From Cypionkella sp. (GTDB lineage Bacteria > Pseudomonadota > Alphaproteobacteria > Rhodobacterales > Rhodobacteraceae): DNA of 61,856 bases. The DNA lies in NCBI RefSeq assembly GCF_028290025.1, contig NZ_JAQGKQ010000111.1, forward strand, positions 1-61,856, read 5' to 3'. Shown here piece after piece: positions 25,526 to 34,209 of the stretch. Below the pieces are notes generated by a model, which worked only from the letters and a program-made list of their open reading frames with translations, made no database searches and was not told the origin of the DNA. Every line of letters starts with the position of its first letter. The stretch's first letter is position 1. The translations under genes were made by a program, and so were the position numbers.

Positions 25526-26356
25526 TCAAAGCGCCCAACTTGCGTCGCGGTCTAGGCTTGGCAGGGGTTCGCGCGAGCCGCCGATGCGGGGGAGGCAGTT
25601 CAGCAAGCCTTGGGTATAGGGGTGTTTGGCGTGCATCAGGTCTTTCGCGGCCAGTTCCTCGACGACTTTGCCTTTGTACATAACCAACACACGGTCGCAG
25701 AAGCGGGCGACGAGGCGGAGGTCGTGGGAGATGAAGATCAGACCCATGCCGCGGGTTTTCACAAGGTTGTCGAGGATCGACAGGACTTCGGCTTGGACGG
25801 TGACATCGAGGGCAGAGGTGGGTTCATCGGCGATCAGCAGGTCGGGGTTCGGGATCAGCATCATCGCGATCATCACGCGCTGGCCCATGCCTCCGGAAAG
25901 TTCGTGCGGGTAAGCCTCCATCACGCGTTGAGGGTCGCGGATTTGCACGGCGTTCAGCGCGTCGATGGCTTTGGCGATGGCGTCGGCTTTGGAGACTTTA
26001 TCGCGTTGGCGCAGGCCCTCGGTTAATTGCGCGCCGACTTTCATTACAGGGTTAAGCGAATATTTAGGGTCTTGCATCACCATGGCGATACGGGGGCCAC
26101 GAAGGCTGCGCATTTGGGACTCAGAAGCGCGCAGGAGATCAATACCGTCGAAAGTCATCTCATCGGCTTCGATCTTGCCGGGGGGGCGGATCAGGCGGAG
26201 GACGGAGCGGCCTGTCATGGTTTTGCCGGAACCGGATTCGCCTACGATGCCGAGGCGCTCGCGGTCAAGGGTGAACGAGACGCCGCGCACGGCTTCAACC
26301 CGGCCTGCTTCGGTGTCGAAGGTGACGCGGAGGTTTTTGACAGAAAGGAGGCTCAT
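25526..26356 (-). CDS. Peptide ABC transporter ATP-binding protein (DppD-type)
   Basis: A 276-residue ATPase with Walker A GESGSGKTMTGRS, signature LSGGMGQRVMIAMML, Walker B LLIADEPTSALD and switch His in ISHDLRLVARF. The C-terminus keeps the HPYTQGLLNCLPRIGG element typical of dipeptide/oligopeptide transporter ATPases. Its ATG overlaps the permease stop codon by four bases (ATGA), so the two are translationally coupled. Confidence 0.94.
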   Translation of the reverse strand: MSLLSVKNLRVTFDTEAGRVEAVRGVSFTLDRERLGIVGESGSGKTMTGRSVLRLIRPPGKIEADEMTFDGIDLLRASESQMRSLRGPRIAMVMQDPKYSLNPVMKVGAQLTEGLRQRDKVSKADAIAKAIDALNAVQIRDPQRVMEAYPHELSGGMGQRVMIAMMLIPNPDLLIADEPTSALDVTVQAEVLSILDNLVKTRGMGLIFISHDLRLVARFCDRVLVMYKGKVVEELAAKDLMHAKHPYTQGLLNCLPRIGGSREPLPSLDRDASWAL

Positions 26357-27258
26357 TTGCTGGCGCTTTTTGGATCGAGAACATCGCGGAGGCCGTCACC
26401 TAACAGGTTGAAGCCAAGGCTGACGATGAAGATGGCGAGGCCGGGCATGGTGGCGACCCACCATTGTTCAAACAGGAACTTGCGGCCTGCGGAGATCATC
26501 AAGCCCCATTCTGGCAACGGGGGTTGCACGCCAAGGCCAAGGAAGCCGAGGCCAGCGGCGGTGAGGATGACGCCTGCCATATCGAGGGTGACGCGGATAA
26601 TCACTGAAGGCAGGCACATTGGGATGACATGGCCCCAGATGATGCGGATGGGGCCAGCACCTTGCAGTTTGACGGCGGCGATATAGTCGGAGTTGCGGAC
26701 AGTCAGCGTTTCTGCGCGGGAGACGCGGGCGTAAGGCGGCCATGAGGTGAGCGCGATGGCGAGGACGGCGTTTTCCATGCCGGGGCCGAGGACTGCGACG
26801 AGGGCTAGGGCTAGGATCAGTTTCGGGAAGGCGAGGAAAATATCGGTGATCCGCATCAGGATGGTATCAACCCAGCCGCCGAAATAGCCCGCGACGGTGC
26901 CGATGATTAACCCTACGACGGGGGCGGTGAGGATCACGAGGAGGACGATATAGAGGGTGATGCGGCTGCCGTAGAGGATACGGGACAGGATATCACGGCC
27001 GAAATCATCGGTCCCGAGGATGTTGCCAGCGGTACCGGGGGGCAGCAGGCGGCGGCCGAGTTCTTGAGTGATCGGGTCATGCGGGGCGAGGAGTGGCGCG
27101 AAGATGGCGACGAAGATCAGGACGGCGGTGATCATCAGGCCGATCATCGCGAGGGGGTTGCGGCGGAGGCGGAGCCAGCTGAGGTAGCTTTGACCCAAGC
27201 GCGACTGCATCCGCGAGGCGGGATTCGGGTCGCGCAGCCATGTGGTGAGTGTGCTCAT
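26353..27258 (-). CDS. Peptide ABC transporter permease (DppC-type)
   Basis: A 301-residue inner-membrane permease starting MSTLTTWLRDPNPASRMQSR. An N-terminal OppC-type helix (LAMIGLMITAVLIFVAIFAPLL) is followed by the five-helix BPD-transporter domain, with the EAA-like segment RVSRAETLTVRNSDYIAAVK facing the ATPases. The frame opens 51 codons upstream at 27411, but that extension lies inside the preceding permease in another frame. The ATG overlaps the DppB-type stop by four bases (27255-27258). Confidence 0.94.
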   Translation of the reverse strand: MSTLTTWLRDPNPASRMQSRLGQSYLSWLRLRRNPLAMIGLMITAVLIFVAIFAPLLAPHDPITQELGRRLLPPGTAGNILGTDDFGRDILSRILYGSRITLYIVLLVILTAPVVGLIIGTVAGYFGGWVDTILMRITDIFLAFPKLILALALVAVLGPGMENAVLAIALTSWPPYARVSRAETLTVRNSDYIAAVKLQGAGPIRIIWGHVIPMCLPSVIIRVTLDMAGVILTAAGLGFLGLGVQPPLPEWGLMISAGRKFLFEQWWVATMPGLAIFIVSLGFNLLGDGLRDVLDPKSASK

Positions 27259-28313
27259 ACCCGCGCCCTCGGATCGACGAGGCGGTAGAGCAGGTCTGAC
27301 AGCATGTTGAGCCCGATATAGGCGATGCCGACGACGACAGTTCCGCCCAGAACGGCGGGCATATCGGCGACCATTAGGGCGTCGGTGATATAAGAGCCCA
27401 AGCCCGGCCATGCGAAGATTGTCTCAGTCAGGACAGCGCCTTCGAGCAGGTAGGCGTAGGAAAGGGCGATCACGGTGATCAGCGGCACCATGACGTTTTT
27501 CAAAGCGTGAACCCAGATCACCCGGCGTTCGGGCATACCTTTGACGCGGGCGGTGGTGATGTATTCTTGACCCAACTCGTTCATCATAAAGCTGCGGGTC
27601 ATTCTGCTGATATAAGCCATTGAAATATAGGCGAGAATCCCGGCGGGCAGAATGATGTGAGAAAACGCGTTGGCGAACATATCCCAGCGGTTGTTCAGCG
27701 CGGTGTCGAGCAGGATCATGCCAGTGTATTGGGTCAGCTCAAAATCGAGCGACATTTGATAGCCTGCATCAAGCCTACCGGGGCCGCCGACCCAGCCGAG
27801 TTGGCCGTAAAATAGCAGCAAGCCCATCAGGCCAAGCCAGAATACTGGCATCGAATAGCCCATAAGGCCGATCAGGCGGGTGGATTGGTCGAAGAAACTG
27901 CCGGGTTTGGTGGCGGCGATGACTCCGGCAGGGACGCCGAGCAAGACGCCGAGGATGGTGGCGAGGGTGGCGAGTTCCAGCGTGGCGGGGAAGCGTTGAG
28001 CCACCTCTTGCAGCACAGGTTCCCGGGTGCGAATCGAGGTGCCAAGATCGCCTTGCATGGTGTTGCTGACATAGATGCCGAACTGCTTCCAGAGGGGCTC
28101 GTTCAGACCCAATCGCTCTCGGGTTTGTTCTATTTGGGACTCTGTCGCGCGCTCGCCCAAGATCGACAGGACCGGATCTATCGGAATCACGTTGGAGATG
28201 AAAAACGTCACCATCAACAGGCCGAGAAATGTGACAAACAGCGTGACAACCGTGGCGCCGATTTGGCGCAGCAACGGCATCAGTCGAGAGTGCGGAGCGG
28301 GTGTGCTGGTCAT
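27255..28313 (-). CDS. Peptide ABC transporter permease (DppB-type)
   Basis: A 352-residue permease starting MTSTPAPHSRLMPLLRQIG. The first helix (VVTLFVTFLGLLMVTFFISNVI) and the DPVLSILGERATESQIEQTR periplasmic segment are typical of DppB/OppB. The conserved EAA loop reads GQEYITTARVKGMPERRVIW. The start at 28313 lies immediately after the T-run of an intrinsic terminator, leaving no room for a ribosome-binding site. The inner ATG at 28280 is an alternative but also lacks one. Translation may depend on read-through transcripts. Confidence 0.92.
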   Translation of the reverse strand: MTSTPAPHSRLMPLLRQIGATVVTLFVTFLGLLMVTFFISNVIPIDPVLSILGERATESQIEQTRERLGLNEPLWKQFGIYVSNTMQGDLGTSIRTREPVLQEVAQRFPATLELATLATILGVLLGVPAGVIAATKPGSFFDQSTRLIGLMGYSMPVFWLGLMGLLLFYGQLGWVGGPGRLDAGYQMSLDFELTQYTGMILLDTALNNRWDMFANAFSHIILPAGILAYISMAYISRMTRSFMMNELGQEYITTARVKGMPERRVIWVHALKNVMVPLITVIALSYAYLLEGAVLTETIFAWPGLGSYITDALMVADMPAVLGGTVVVGIAYIGLNMLSDLLYRLVDPRARV

Positions 28314-28345
28314 AAAAAAACGGGCGGCCCCTGACGAGGCCGCCC
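28314..28345 (-). terminator. Intrinsic terminator inside the dpp operon, ending at the next start codon
   Basis: On the minus strand the binding-protein stop codon is followed 6 bases later by GGGCGGCC, an 8-base loop, GGCCGCCC, G and seven Ts, after which ATG of the DppB-type permease begins directly. The stem is perfect. This would make the binding protein in excess over the membrane components, by partial termination. Confidence 0.88.
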
Positions 28346-28351
28346 AATGCC

Positions 28352-29965
28352 TTACTTGGTCGCGAGCCAATAGGTGGCACCAAGGTCAACTGCGCCACCA
28401 GTAATGAAGTTCTTGACGTTCGAGCGCACTCCGGTTTGGCGGGCCTGCTGGAACATCACGATGAACGGTGCGGTTTCGCGGAATTTCTTCTGCAAAGAGG
28501 CATACATTTCAACGCGTTTGGCGGGATCTTGCTCTAAAGCGGCGGCTCTAGACTCCGCAGTCATTTCGCCCGGATCGTAAGCGTTGCGCCACGCCAGATA
28601 GCCGGTGTTGTTGGCAGCATCCGAGTTGTCGGGGTTCTCGGCGAAGGTCGATGAGTTGGTGTTCGGATCGGGATAATCCGGCCCCCAAGTTTGCAGCGTC
28701 GCGTCGTGCTGACGGGCGCGGTATTCTTTCAGCTGTTCAGCACCTTCGCCGACGTTCAGATCAACCTTGATGCCGACTTGGCCGAAGGTGTTCTGGATCG
28801 ACTGCGCCACATCCATCCGGTCAGCCGCATTGCGCACCGACAGGGTCATGCTCGGGTCTTTGATGCCGGATTCAGCGAGCAGCGCCTTGGCTTTCTCAAC
28901 ATCGAGCGAATAGGGATTATCGTCTAGCGCGCCGAGATAGCCCGACGGCAGGAAGTTTTGGTGAACAACTGCGGCACCCTTCATAAAGGTGTCAGCCATA
29001 CCGTTGTAATCCACCGCCCAGCGCATCGCGTCCAGGAACTTGGCGTTCTTGTAGTTCTCATTCTTCTGGTTGAACGAGAGGTAATAAATCTGGCCGCCAA
29101 CGTCTTCTTGAATGGCCACATCAGCGTTGCCGGTCAGACCCGCAACATCAGACGGGGTCAGGGTGCGGGCGATGTCGATATCGCCTTTTTCAAGTTGCAG
29201 ACGCTCGGTTGCGGCTTCTGGCACATGGGTCACGAAAACCTTCGCCATCTTGGCATCGCCGCGCCAATAGCCGGGACGCATCTCCAAAACATAGCCTTCG
29301 TTCGGCTTGAAGGATTTCAGCGTGTAAGCGCCAGTGCCTGCCGAATGGGTTTTAAGGTATTCGTTGCCGAGATCGCTGACGCCATCGGTGACGACTTCGT
29401 TGGCTTTGACAACATCAGCATCAATGATTGAGGCCACGCCAGCGGTCAGGCAGTTATAGAGGAACGTCGGCGCGTAGGGTTTATCAACCTTGATGGTCAG
29501 CGTGTCGCCCGCACCAGTGATCATCGCATCGACGGTTTCAGCCGTCCAACCAAACTGGTTCAAGATGAACGCCGGGGTTTTGTTCAGCTTAACAGCACGT
29601 TGCAGCGAATAAGCGGCGGTCTCTGCCGTCACCGGATTGCCGGAGGAGAAGGTCAGGCCCGCCTTCATCTTGAAGGTATAGGTTAGGCCATCTTCGGCGA
29701 CAGACCAACTTTCGGCCAGACCGGGGATGAGTTTCAGCGTGGTTGGGTCAAGCTCTACCAAGCCGTCATAGGTATTGTTGACCACGTCGAGGCCAGAGAA
29801 TTCGTAAGCCTCATGCGGGTCAAGGCTGACGATATCGTCGATGGCACCCGCAAGAACCAGCGTATCCGCCGGGGTTGCAGCCATAAGCGCAGCAGGTGCT
29901 GTGCCCAGCATAAGGGCCGCGATAGCAACAGCGCCCACGCGGCGCAGCGTCGGTTCAAGTAGCAT
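28352..29965 (-). CDS. Periplasmic peptide-binding protein (SBP family 5, DppA-type)
   Basis: A 537-residue solute-binding protein with a signal peptide (VGAVAIAALMLGTAPAALMA, cleaved near ATPADT). The SBP-5 fold is marked by SLDPHEAYEFSGLDVVNNTY, TYTFKMKAGLTFSSG near residues 90-110, and HVPEAATERLQLEKGDIDI. It captures peptides or related amides in the periplasm for the permeases encoded downstream. It is the first gene of the operon and divergent from the second M19 dipeptidase gene, sharing a 156-base promoter region. Confidence 0.94.
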   Translation of the reverse strand: MLLEPTLRRVGAVAIAALMLGTAPAALMAATPADTLVLAGAIDDIVSLDPHEAYEFSGLDVVNNTYDGLVELDPTTLKLIPGLAESWSVAEDGLTYTFKMKAGLTFSSGNPVTAETAAYSLQRAVKLNKTPAFILNQFGWTAETVDAMITGAGDTLTIKVDKPYAPTFLYNCLTAGVASIIDADVVKANEVVTDGVSDLGNEYLKTHSAGTGAYTLKSFKPNEGYVLEMRPGYWRGDAKMAKVFVTHVPEAATERLQLEKGDIDIARTLTPSDVAGLTGNADVAIQEDVGGQIYYLSFNQKNENYKNAKFLDAMRWAVDYNGMADTFMKGAAVVHQNFLPSGYLGALDDNPYSLDVEKAKALLAESGIKDPSMTLSVRNAADRMDVAQSIQNTFGQVGIKVDLNVGEGAEQLKEYRARQHDATLQTWGPDYPDPNTNSSTFAENPDNSDAANNTGYLAWRNAYDPGEMTAESRAAALEQDPAKRVEMYASLQKKFRETAPFIVMFQQARQTGVRSNVKNFITGGAVDLGATYWLATK

Positions 29966-30121
29966 GGGTAACTCCCTGGTTTTTTTTCATTGTCGTTTAC
30001 GCATTCGCCCCGAGTCTGGGGCTTCCTTGACCGATTGGGCAACTTCTGCCCGGCCTTGTCAACAGGCGGGATTTGCGTTGAATTGGGCATAGCGGGCACA
30101 ATGACAGCAAGGCAGGATAAA

Positions 30122-31153
30122 ATGTCAGGGTTTTCGATCTTCGACGGGCACAATGATCTGTTGTCCAGCCTGTGGGCAGAAAAATCCTTTGATGGCGCTG
30201 GTTTTTTCGGCGGCCGCGCCGGGCATCTCGATTTGGAAAGGTGCCGTAAGGGTGGCTTTGCGGGTGGTTTCTTCGCGGTTTGGGTGGGTGGAGAGCCGGG
30301 AACCGGGCCGGATCCGATGGCGACCTACCGCGAATTTTCCGCGATTGACCCTGTGCGAGCCGAGCGTCAGACCCTGGAGCAGATCGCGATTTTGTTGCGA
30401 ATGCAGGCGGCGCGGCCTGATGCGATAAGGCTGTGTCGCTCGGTTGCCGAGATTGCGGCTGCTCAAGAGGTCGGCGCGATTGCGGCGATCCTGCATATTG
30501 AAGGCTGCGAGGGGATTGCCGAAAATTTGGACGCCTTGCACGTTTTCTACGCGGCGGGTTTGCGGTCGTTGGGCCCGGTATGGAGTCGCCCGAACATTTT
30601 CGGCCACGGCGTGCCGTTCAACTTTCCAGCCAGCCCGGACACCGGACCGGGTCTGACAGAGGCCGGAGTGCGGCTGATGCGGGAATGTGAGGCGCTCGGC
30701 GTATTGCTGGACCTTAGCCATCTGAACGAGGCCGGGTTCTGGGATGTCGCGCGTATTTCCGGCAAACCGCTGGTCGCCACCCATTCCGCCGCTCATGCGG
30801 TGACGGCGGCGACGCGCAATCTGACCGACAAGCAGTTGGCGGCGATCAGGGCCAGCGGCGGGTTGGTGGGGTTGAACTTTGGCTGTCAGTTCCTGCGGTT
30901 GGATGGGGTGAAAGATCCCAGCACCGGGCCGGAAGACATGCTGCGCCACCTTGATCACCTGCTGGCACATCTGGGCGAAGATGGCGTGGCGTTGGGGTCG
31001 GATTTCGACGGCGCGATGATGCCGAATTTCGTCACCGACGCGAGTGGGTTGCCGAAGCTGACGGCGGCGCTTGCGGCCCATTATGGCGAGACGCTGACGG
31101 AAAAGCTGTGTTGGGGGAATTGGCAAGGCGTGCTGGCGCGGGTGATTGGATAG
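30122..31153 (+). CDS. Membrane dipeptidase, M19 family, copy 2
   Basis: A 343-residue M19 zinc peptidase with HxD in IFDGHNDLLSSL, Glu in LHIEGCEGIA, His in ATHSAAHAV and Asp in ALGSDFDGAMMP. The start at 30122 follows AAGGCAGGA at a good distance; the frame is open to 29990, but that part crosses the divergent promoter. It is clearly related to, but quite diverged from, copy 1 at 23626. It has no signal peptide. Together the two enzymes bracket the peptide importer, indicating uptake followed by cytoplasmic hydrolysis of dipeptides with differing specificity. Confidence 0.93.
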   Translation: MSGFSIFDGHNDLLSSLWAEKSFDGAGFFGGRAGHLDLERCRKGGFAGGFFAVWVGGEPGTGPDPMATYREFSAIDPVRAERQTLEQIAILLRMQAARPDAIRLCRSVAEIAAAQEVGAIAAILHIEGCEGIAENLDALHVFYAAGLRSLGPVWSRPNIFGHGVPFNFPASPDTGPGLTEAGVRLMRECEALGVLLDLSHLNEAGFWDVARISGKPLVATHSAAHAVTAATRNLTDKQLAAIRASGGLVGLNFGCQFLRLDGVKDPSTGPEDMLRHLDHLLAHLGEDGVALGSDFDGAMMPNFVTDASGLPKLTAALAAHYGETLTEKLCWGNWQGVLARVIG

Positions 31154-31225
31154 CCTGTCGTGCTTGGAGAGAGGGCGGCCTGTACAGCGCACCGCACCTG
31201 ATGCCAGTCTGGATGGGCAACGCTG

Positions 31226-31250
31226 AGGCCCCGGATCAAGTCCGGGGCGG
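31226..31250. repeat. REP-like palindrome (GCCCCGGA-TCAAG-TCCGGGGC)
   Basis: A perfect 8-bp stem with a TCAAG loop, flanked by GAG and GGCGTGA. The same unit occurs twice, head to head, at 56456-56523. It lies in the convergent gap between the dipeptidase and the serine hydrolase and may terminate both transcripts. Confidence 0.85.
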
Positions 31251-31263
31251 CGTGACGAGGGGA

Positions 31264-32187
31264 TTAACGCCTCGTGATGTCTTCTGTCATGTCCCAGATC
31301 AATCGACCGATCTGCGGGAAGGCTTGGGGATGCGTTTGCGCCATGCCCTGCCCTTGCGTGGTTAGTACGATGATCAAAGGCTTACGGCTCTCTGCCTGCA
31401 AGCGGATCATATCGTGCTTATACCAACTGGTGTTGGCATCGCCCGTCCACAGATTATGCCCCGACTTCGACCAAATCTGCACGCCATCGGGCAAATCGCC
31501 GCCGAGATATTCCGACAATTGATAGGCCGGGTTGGTGGCGTCTTCGCTGGCCTTATCGCGCCGCAAGATCGCCTGCGCGCGGGCTTTTGACGGCGGCGAT
31601 AGCGGCAGGGTGCCGTCAAACAGCTCCCACATAACCCGAGCGGCGGCGAGTGGCGTCAGGCGGTTCAGATGCGCGCCATTCACGCCTGCGAATTGCGCCT
31701 CGCGGCCATAGCGGGTGTCATCCATCAGCTTTTGCGCAATGGTGCAGCCTTGCCATTCATCCCAGCCCAACGCCCAGAAAAAGCGGTTGAGGCGTTCGCG
31801 TTTGTTGACCCAATCGAGATACTCCGCGCCATGCAGCAGCGTGTCGCCAGTGGTGCCAGTGATCAGGTCGATGGCGTAATTGGTCGCGCCGTTCGACGAC
31901 CAGCGGATCATGTCGCGCAGGGCCCGATCCATCTCGCCATGCCGGGCGATGCGGGCGTCTTCCAGCAAAGCGAGGGCATGGATCAGATGGAAGGTTTTCA
32001 CCAAGGAGCAGGGGTAAACCGGGATATCGCCGCGATGGGCAAAACCCTCGGGACCAGTCGCACCGGAGGTTAGCAGCACAAGGCCGAAGCTGTCCGCCTG
32101 AAGTCCCTCAGCGCCAAGCAGGCCGATCAGCGCCGAGATGATGCTGGTACAAAGCTCGGCCCAATCCGGGGTTTCGGTGAAGAACAT
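31264..32187 (-). CDS. Serine hydrolase with class A beta-lactamase fold
   Basis: A 307-residue protein with the three penicillin-recognising motifs: SLVK (Ser61, Lys64) in YPCSLVKTFHLIH, SSN (97-99) in IRWSSNGATN, and KSG (241-243) in IWSKSGHN. The usual class A omega-loop Glu is not obvious. No signal peptide is visible, which is odd for a beta-lactamase and argues for a cytoplasmic amidase/peptidase. Its closeness to the dipeptidase/dpp island suggests D-amino-acid peptides or beta-lactam-like substrates, but this is inference. The strand is opposite to the dipeptidase at 30122. Confidence 0.82.
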   Translation of the reverse strand: MFFTETPDWAELCTSIISALIGLLGAEGLQADSFGLVLLTSGATGPEGFAHRGDIPVYPCSLVKTFHLIHALALLEDARIARHGEMDRALRDMIRWSSNGATNYAIDLITGTTGDTLLHGAEYLDWVNKRERLNRFFWALGWDEWQGCTIAQKLMDDTRYGREAQFAGVNGAHLNRLTPLAAARVMWELFDGTLPLSPPSKARAQAILRRDKASEDATNPAYQLSEYLGGDLPDGVQIWSKSGHNLWTGDANTSWYKHDMIRLQAESRKPLIIVLTTQGQGMAQTHPQAFPQIGRLIWDMTEDITRR

Positions 32188-32299
32188 GGCAAGGCTCCTG
32201 TTTTCGGCGCAGCTTAGGTGGCGGTTGGCAGAAAGAAAGCCTGCTGTCGCGGTGCAGTGTGACTTGATCTTGCCGCCTGTGATCGGTTAGCCACAGCGC

Positions 32300-32671
32300 A
32301 TGATCCGCTTTGCCCGCCAATTTGCCCAGAATGTGATGACCCTGCTGTTGGCGGTGGCCTTGGTGACGTTGGGCTTTGGGCACCGCATGGCGCTGCAAGA
32401 TCCGGTTGATCTGAGCGCCTATGCGATGCCGGATGGCACCATGCCAGAGCTGTGCCATGACGGCGGTGTGTCCGATCACGGCATGAAAGATCAAGCGCCC
32501 TGCCCGGCTTGCCGTATTGTCGCGGCGCTTGAATTGCCCGCGATCGTCAGCCTGCCGCCGGTTGAGTTGACCGCAGTTGCGGTGGTTTGGCCCGCTGTTG
32601 CGCTGGCCGATATGACCGAGCATCCGCCGCGTGCGCCGCCTGCGCGCGGGCCGCCTGCTATCCTGATCTAA
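32300..32671 (+). CDS. Small membrane/exported CPxC protein (DUF2946-like)
   Basis: A 123-residue protein with an N-terminal hydrophobic segment (VMTLLLAVALVTLGFG), then YAMPDGTMPELCHDGG, HGMKDQAPCPACRIV and a C-terminal Pro-rich tail. An early Cys followed by His and a CPAC motif repeats the layout of the protein at 6155-6499 (early Cys, CPDC motif). The next gene, 55 bases on, is a PepSY membrane protein. Members with this layout are often near copper or TonB-linked genes. The exact function is unknown; the weak ribosome-binding site leaves some doubt about the start. Confidence 0.65.
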   Translation: MIRFARQFAQNVMTLLLAVALVTLGFGHRMALQDPVDLSAYAMPDGTMPELCHDGGVSDHGMKDQAPCPACRIVAALELPAIVSLPPVELTAVAVVWPAVALADMTEHPPRAPPARGPPAILI

Positions 32672-32681
32672 GCGCAATTTT

Positions 32682-32704
32682 CGGGCCTAAGCGCCCGTTT
32701 TCTT
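32682..32704 (+). terminator. Short intercistronic terminator/attenuator
   Basis: CGGGC-CTAAGC-GCCCG followed by TTTTCTT lies between the CPxC gene and the PepSY gene. The 5-bp stem is weak, so partial termination is more likely than a full stop. Confidence 0.6.
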
Positions 32705-32726
32705 CAGCTTTATCTGGAATGCACCC

Positions 32727-34118
32727 ATGTCTTCAACGACGACAACCCCACCTGCGGGCATCAATAAACTCTACTTCGCGGTCTGGCGCTGGCACTTTTA
32801 TGCGGGGCTTTATGTGCTCCCGTTCCTGATCATGCTGGCGGTCACTGGCATCGTCATGGTCTGGTTCACCGCGATTGCGCCGGAGTATGGTGAGCGGTTG
32901 GCGGTTACGCCGCAAACGCAGAGCCTCGGTATCACCGATCAGGCGAGTGCTGCACTGGCGACCCATCCTGCGGGCAAGATCGGCCAATACATTGCGCCGC
33001 ATGACGCCCAAACTCCGGCGATCTTCCGGGTGGATTTGGCCGACGGCCAGCGGATGATCGCAGTGGACCCCTATTCAGGCGCGGTGCTGCGCGACACTCA
33101 GAACGGTGCGACGTGGTATACGCTGGCGAATGAGGTGCATGGCACGCTGCTGATCGGCACGCTGGGGGATCGGCTGGTCGAGATTGCGGCCTCGCTGGGG
33201 CTGTTGTTGGTGATTACCGGGCTTTATCTGGTCTGGCCGCGCAATGGGTCGGGGCTACGCGCGCTGTTGCTGCCGGATCTACGCACCAAGGGTCGGGCTT
33301 GGTGGAAAGCAATGCATAGCGTCATGGGGTTCTGGATCTCGCTGGGGCTGGTATTTTTTCTGATCTCGGGTCTGGCTTGGAGCGGGATTTGGGGCGAGAA
33401 ATATGTGCAGGCTTGGGCGACATTTCCGGCGGCGAAGTGGGACAACGTGCCTTTGTCGGACAAGCGCCACAAAGACATGAATATGACTGCTGACGATACG
33501 GTGCCGTGGGGGTTGGAGCAAACTCCGATGCCGATGTCAGGGTCGGATATGGGCGTGACGGGCCTGCCGATGGGGGTTCCGGTTTCGCTGGAGAATATCG
33601 TGGCATTGGGGCGGGCGATTGGGTTTCAGGGCCGGTTTCAAGTTGCGCTCCCAGCGGATGAGGCTGGGGTTTGGACGCTTAGCCAAGATTCCAACAGCTA
33701 TGACGGGCCAGACCCGACCGCTGACCGCACAGTGCATATTGACCAATTCACCGGCAAGATTTTGGCGCAGGTCGGTTTTGCCGATTACGGACTGGCGGCG
33801 AAGTCGATGGCGGTTGGCATCGCATTGCATGAGGGTCAGCTGGGGCTGTGGAATGTTGTGCTGAACATCGGTTTCTGCCTGATCGTGGTGTTTGTTTGCG
33901 TCAGTGGCGTGGTGATGTGGTGGAAGCGGCGGCCTTCGGGTGCGTTTCGACTGGCCGCGCCGCCGATGCCCATAGGGGTGCCTTTGCGCGGCATCGCGGT
34001 GATTGCGCTGCTGTTGGGCGTGGCGTTTCCGATGCTCGGTCTGACGCTGATTGCGGTGCTGCTGCTGGACTTTTTGGTGTTGCAGAACGTGCCTGCGATG
34101 AAGCGGGCTTTCAGTTGA
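32727..34118 (+). CDS. PepSY-TM family membrane protein (PepSY domain)
   Basis: A 463-residue protein with four main membrane segments: FYAGLYVLPFLIMLAVTGIV (about 30-50), EIAASLGLLLVITGLYLVWP (about 150-170), GFWISLGLVFFLISGLAWSG (about 200-220) and the C-terminal cluster LNIGFCLIVVFVCVSGVVMW plus two more. The segments alternate with periplasmic PepSY-like parts (YSGAVLRDTQNGATWYTLAN and FTGKILAQVGFADYGLAAK). Conserved His residues in the helices (RWHFYAGL, KAMHSVMGF, ALHEGQLG) suggest heme-dependent electron transfer, as in siderophore-reductase-like members. It is probably co-transcribed with the CPxC gene upstream. Confidence 0.9.
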   Translation: MSSTTTTPPAGINKLYFAVWRWHFYAGLYVLPFLIMLAVTGIVMVWFTAIAPEYGERLAVTPQTQSLGITDQASAALATHPAGKIGQYIAPHDAQTPAIFRVDLADGQRMIAVDPYSGAVLRDTQNGATWYTLANEVHGTLLIGTLGDRLVEIAASLGLLLVITGLYLVWPRNGSGLRALLLPDLRTKGRAWWKAMHSVMGFWISLGLVFFLISGLAWSGIWGEKYVQAWATFPAAKWDNVPLSDKRHKDMNMTADDTVPWGLEQTPMPMSGSDMGVTGLPMGVPVSLENIVALGRAIGFQGRFQVALPADEAGVWTLSQDSNSYDGPDPTADRTVHIDQFTGKILAQVGFADYGLAAKSMAVGIALHEGQLGLWNVVLNIGFCLIVVFVCVSGVVMWWKRRPSGAFRLAAPPMPIGVPLRGIAVIALLLGVAFPMLGLTLIAVLLLDFLVLQNVPAMKRAFS

Positions 34119-34141
34119 GCGACCGGTCGCGGCGGGGGGTT

Positions 34142-34186
34142 CCTGCCATGAGCTGACGCTGGCAAAGGCTTTGGCTTCATGGCAGG
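34142..34186 (+). terminator. Long inverted repeat after the PepSY gene
   Basis: CCTGCCATGA (34142-34151) and TCATGGCAGG (34177-34186) form a perfect 10-bp stem with a 25-base partly self-complementary loop, 24 bases past the PepSY stop. There is no T-run, so it may be an mRNA 3'-end stabiliser. Confidence 0.5.
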
Positions 34187-34209
34187 GTGGCCTTGCGAGG
34201 GAGCCGTCC

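Noticed and set aside
29990..30121. N-terminal extension of the second M19 dipeptidase to 29990
   Set aside because: It would cover the divergent promoter; the ATG at 30122 has a better ribosome-binding site and gives the normal M19 N-terminus.
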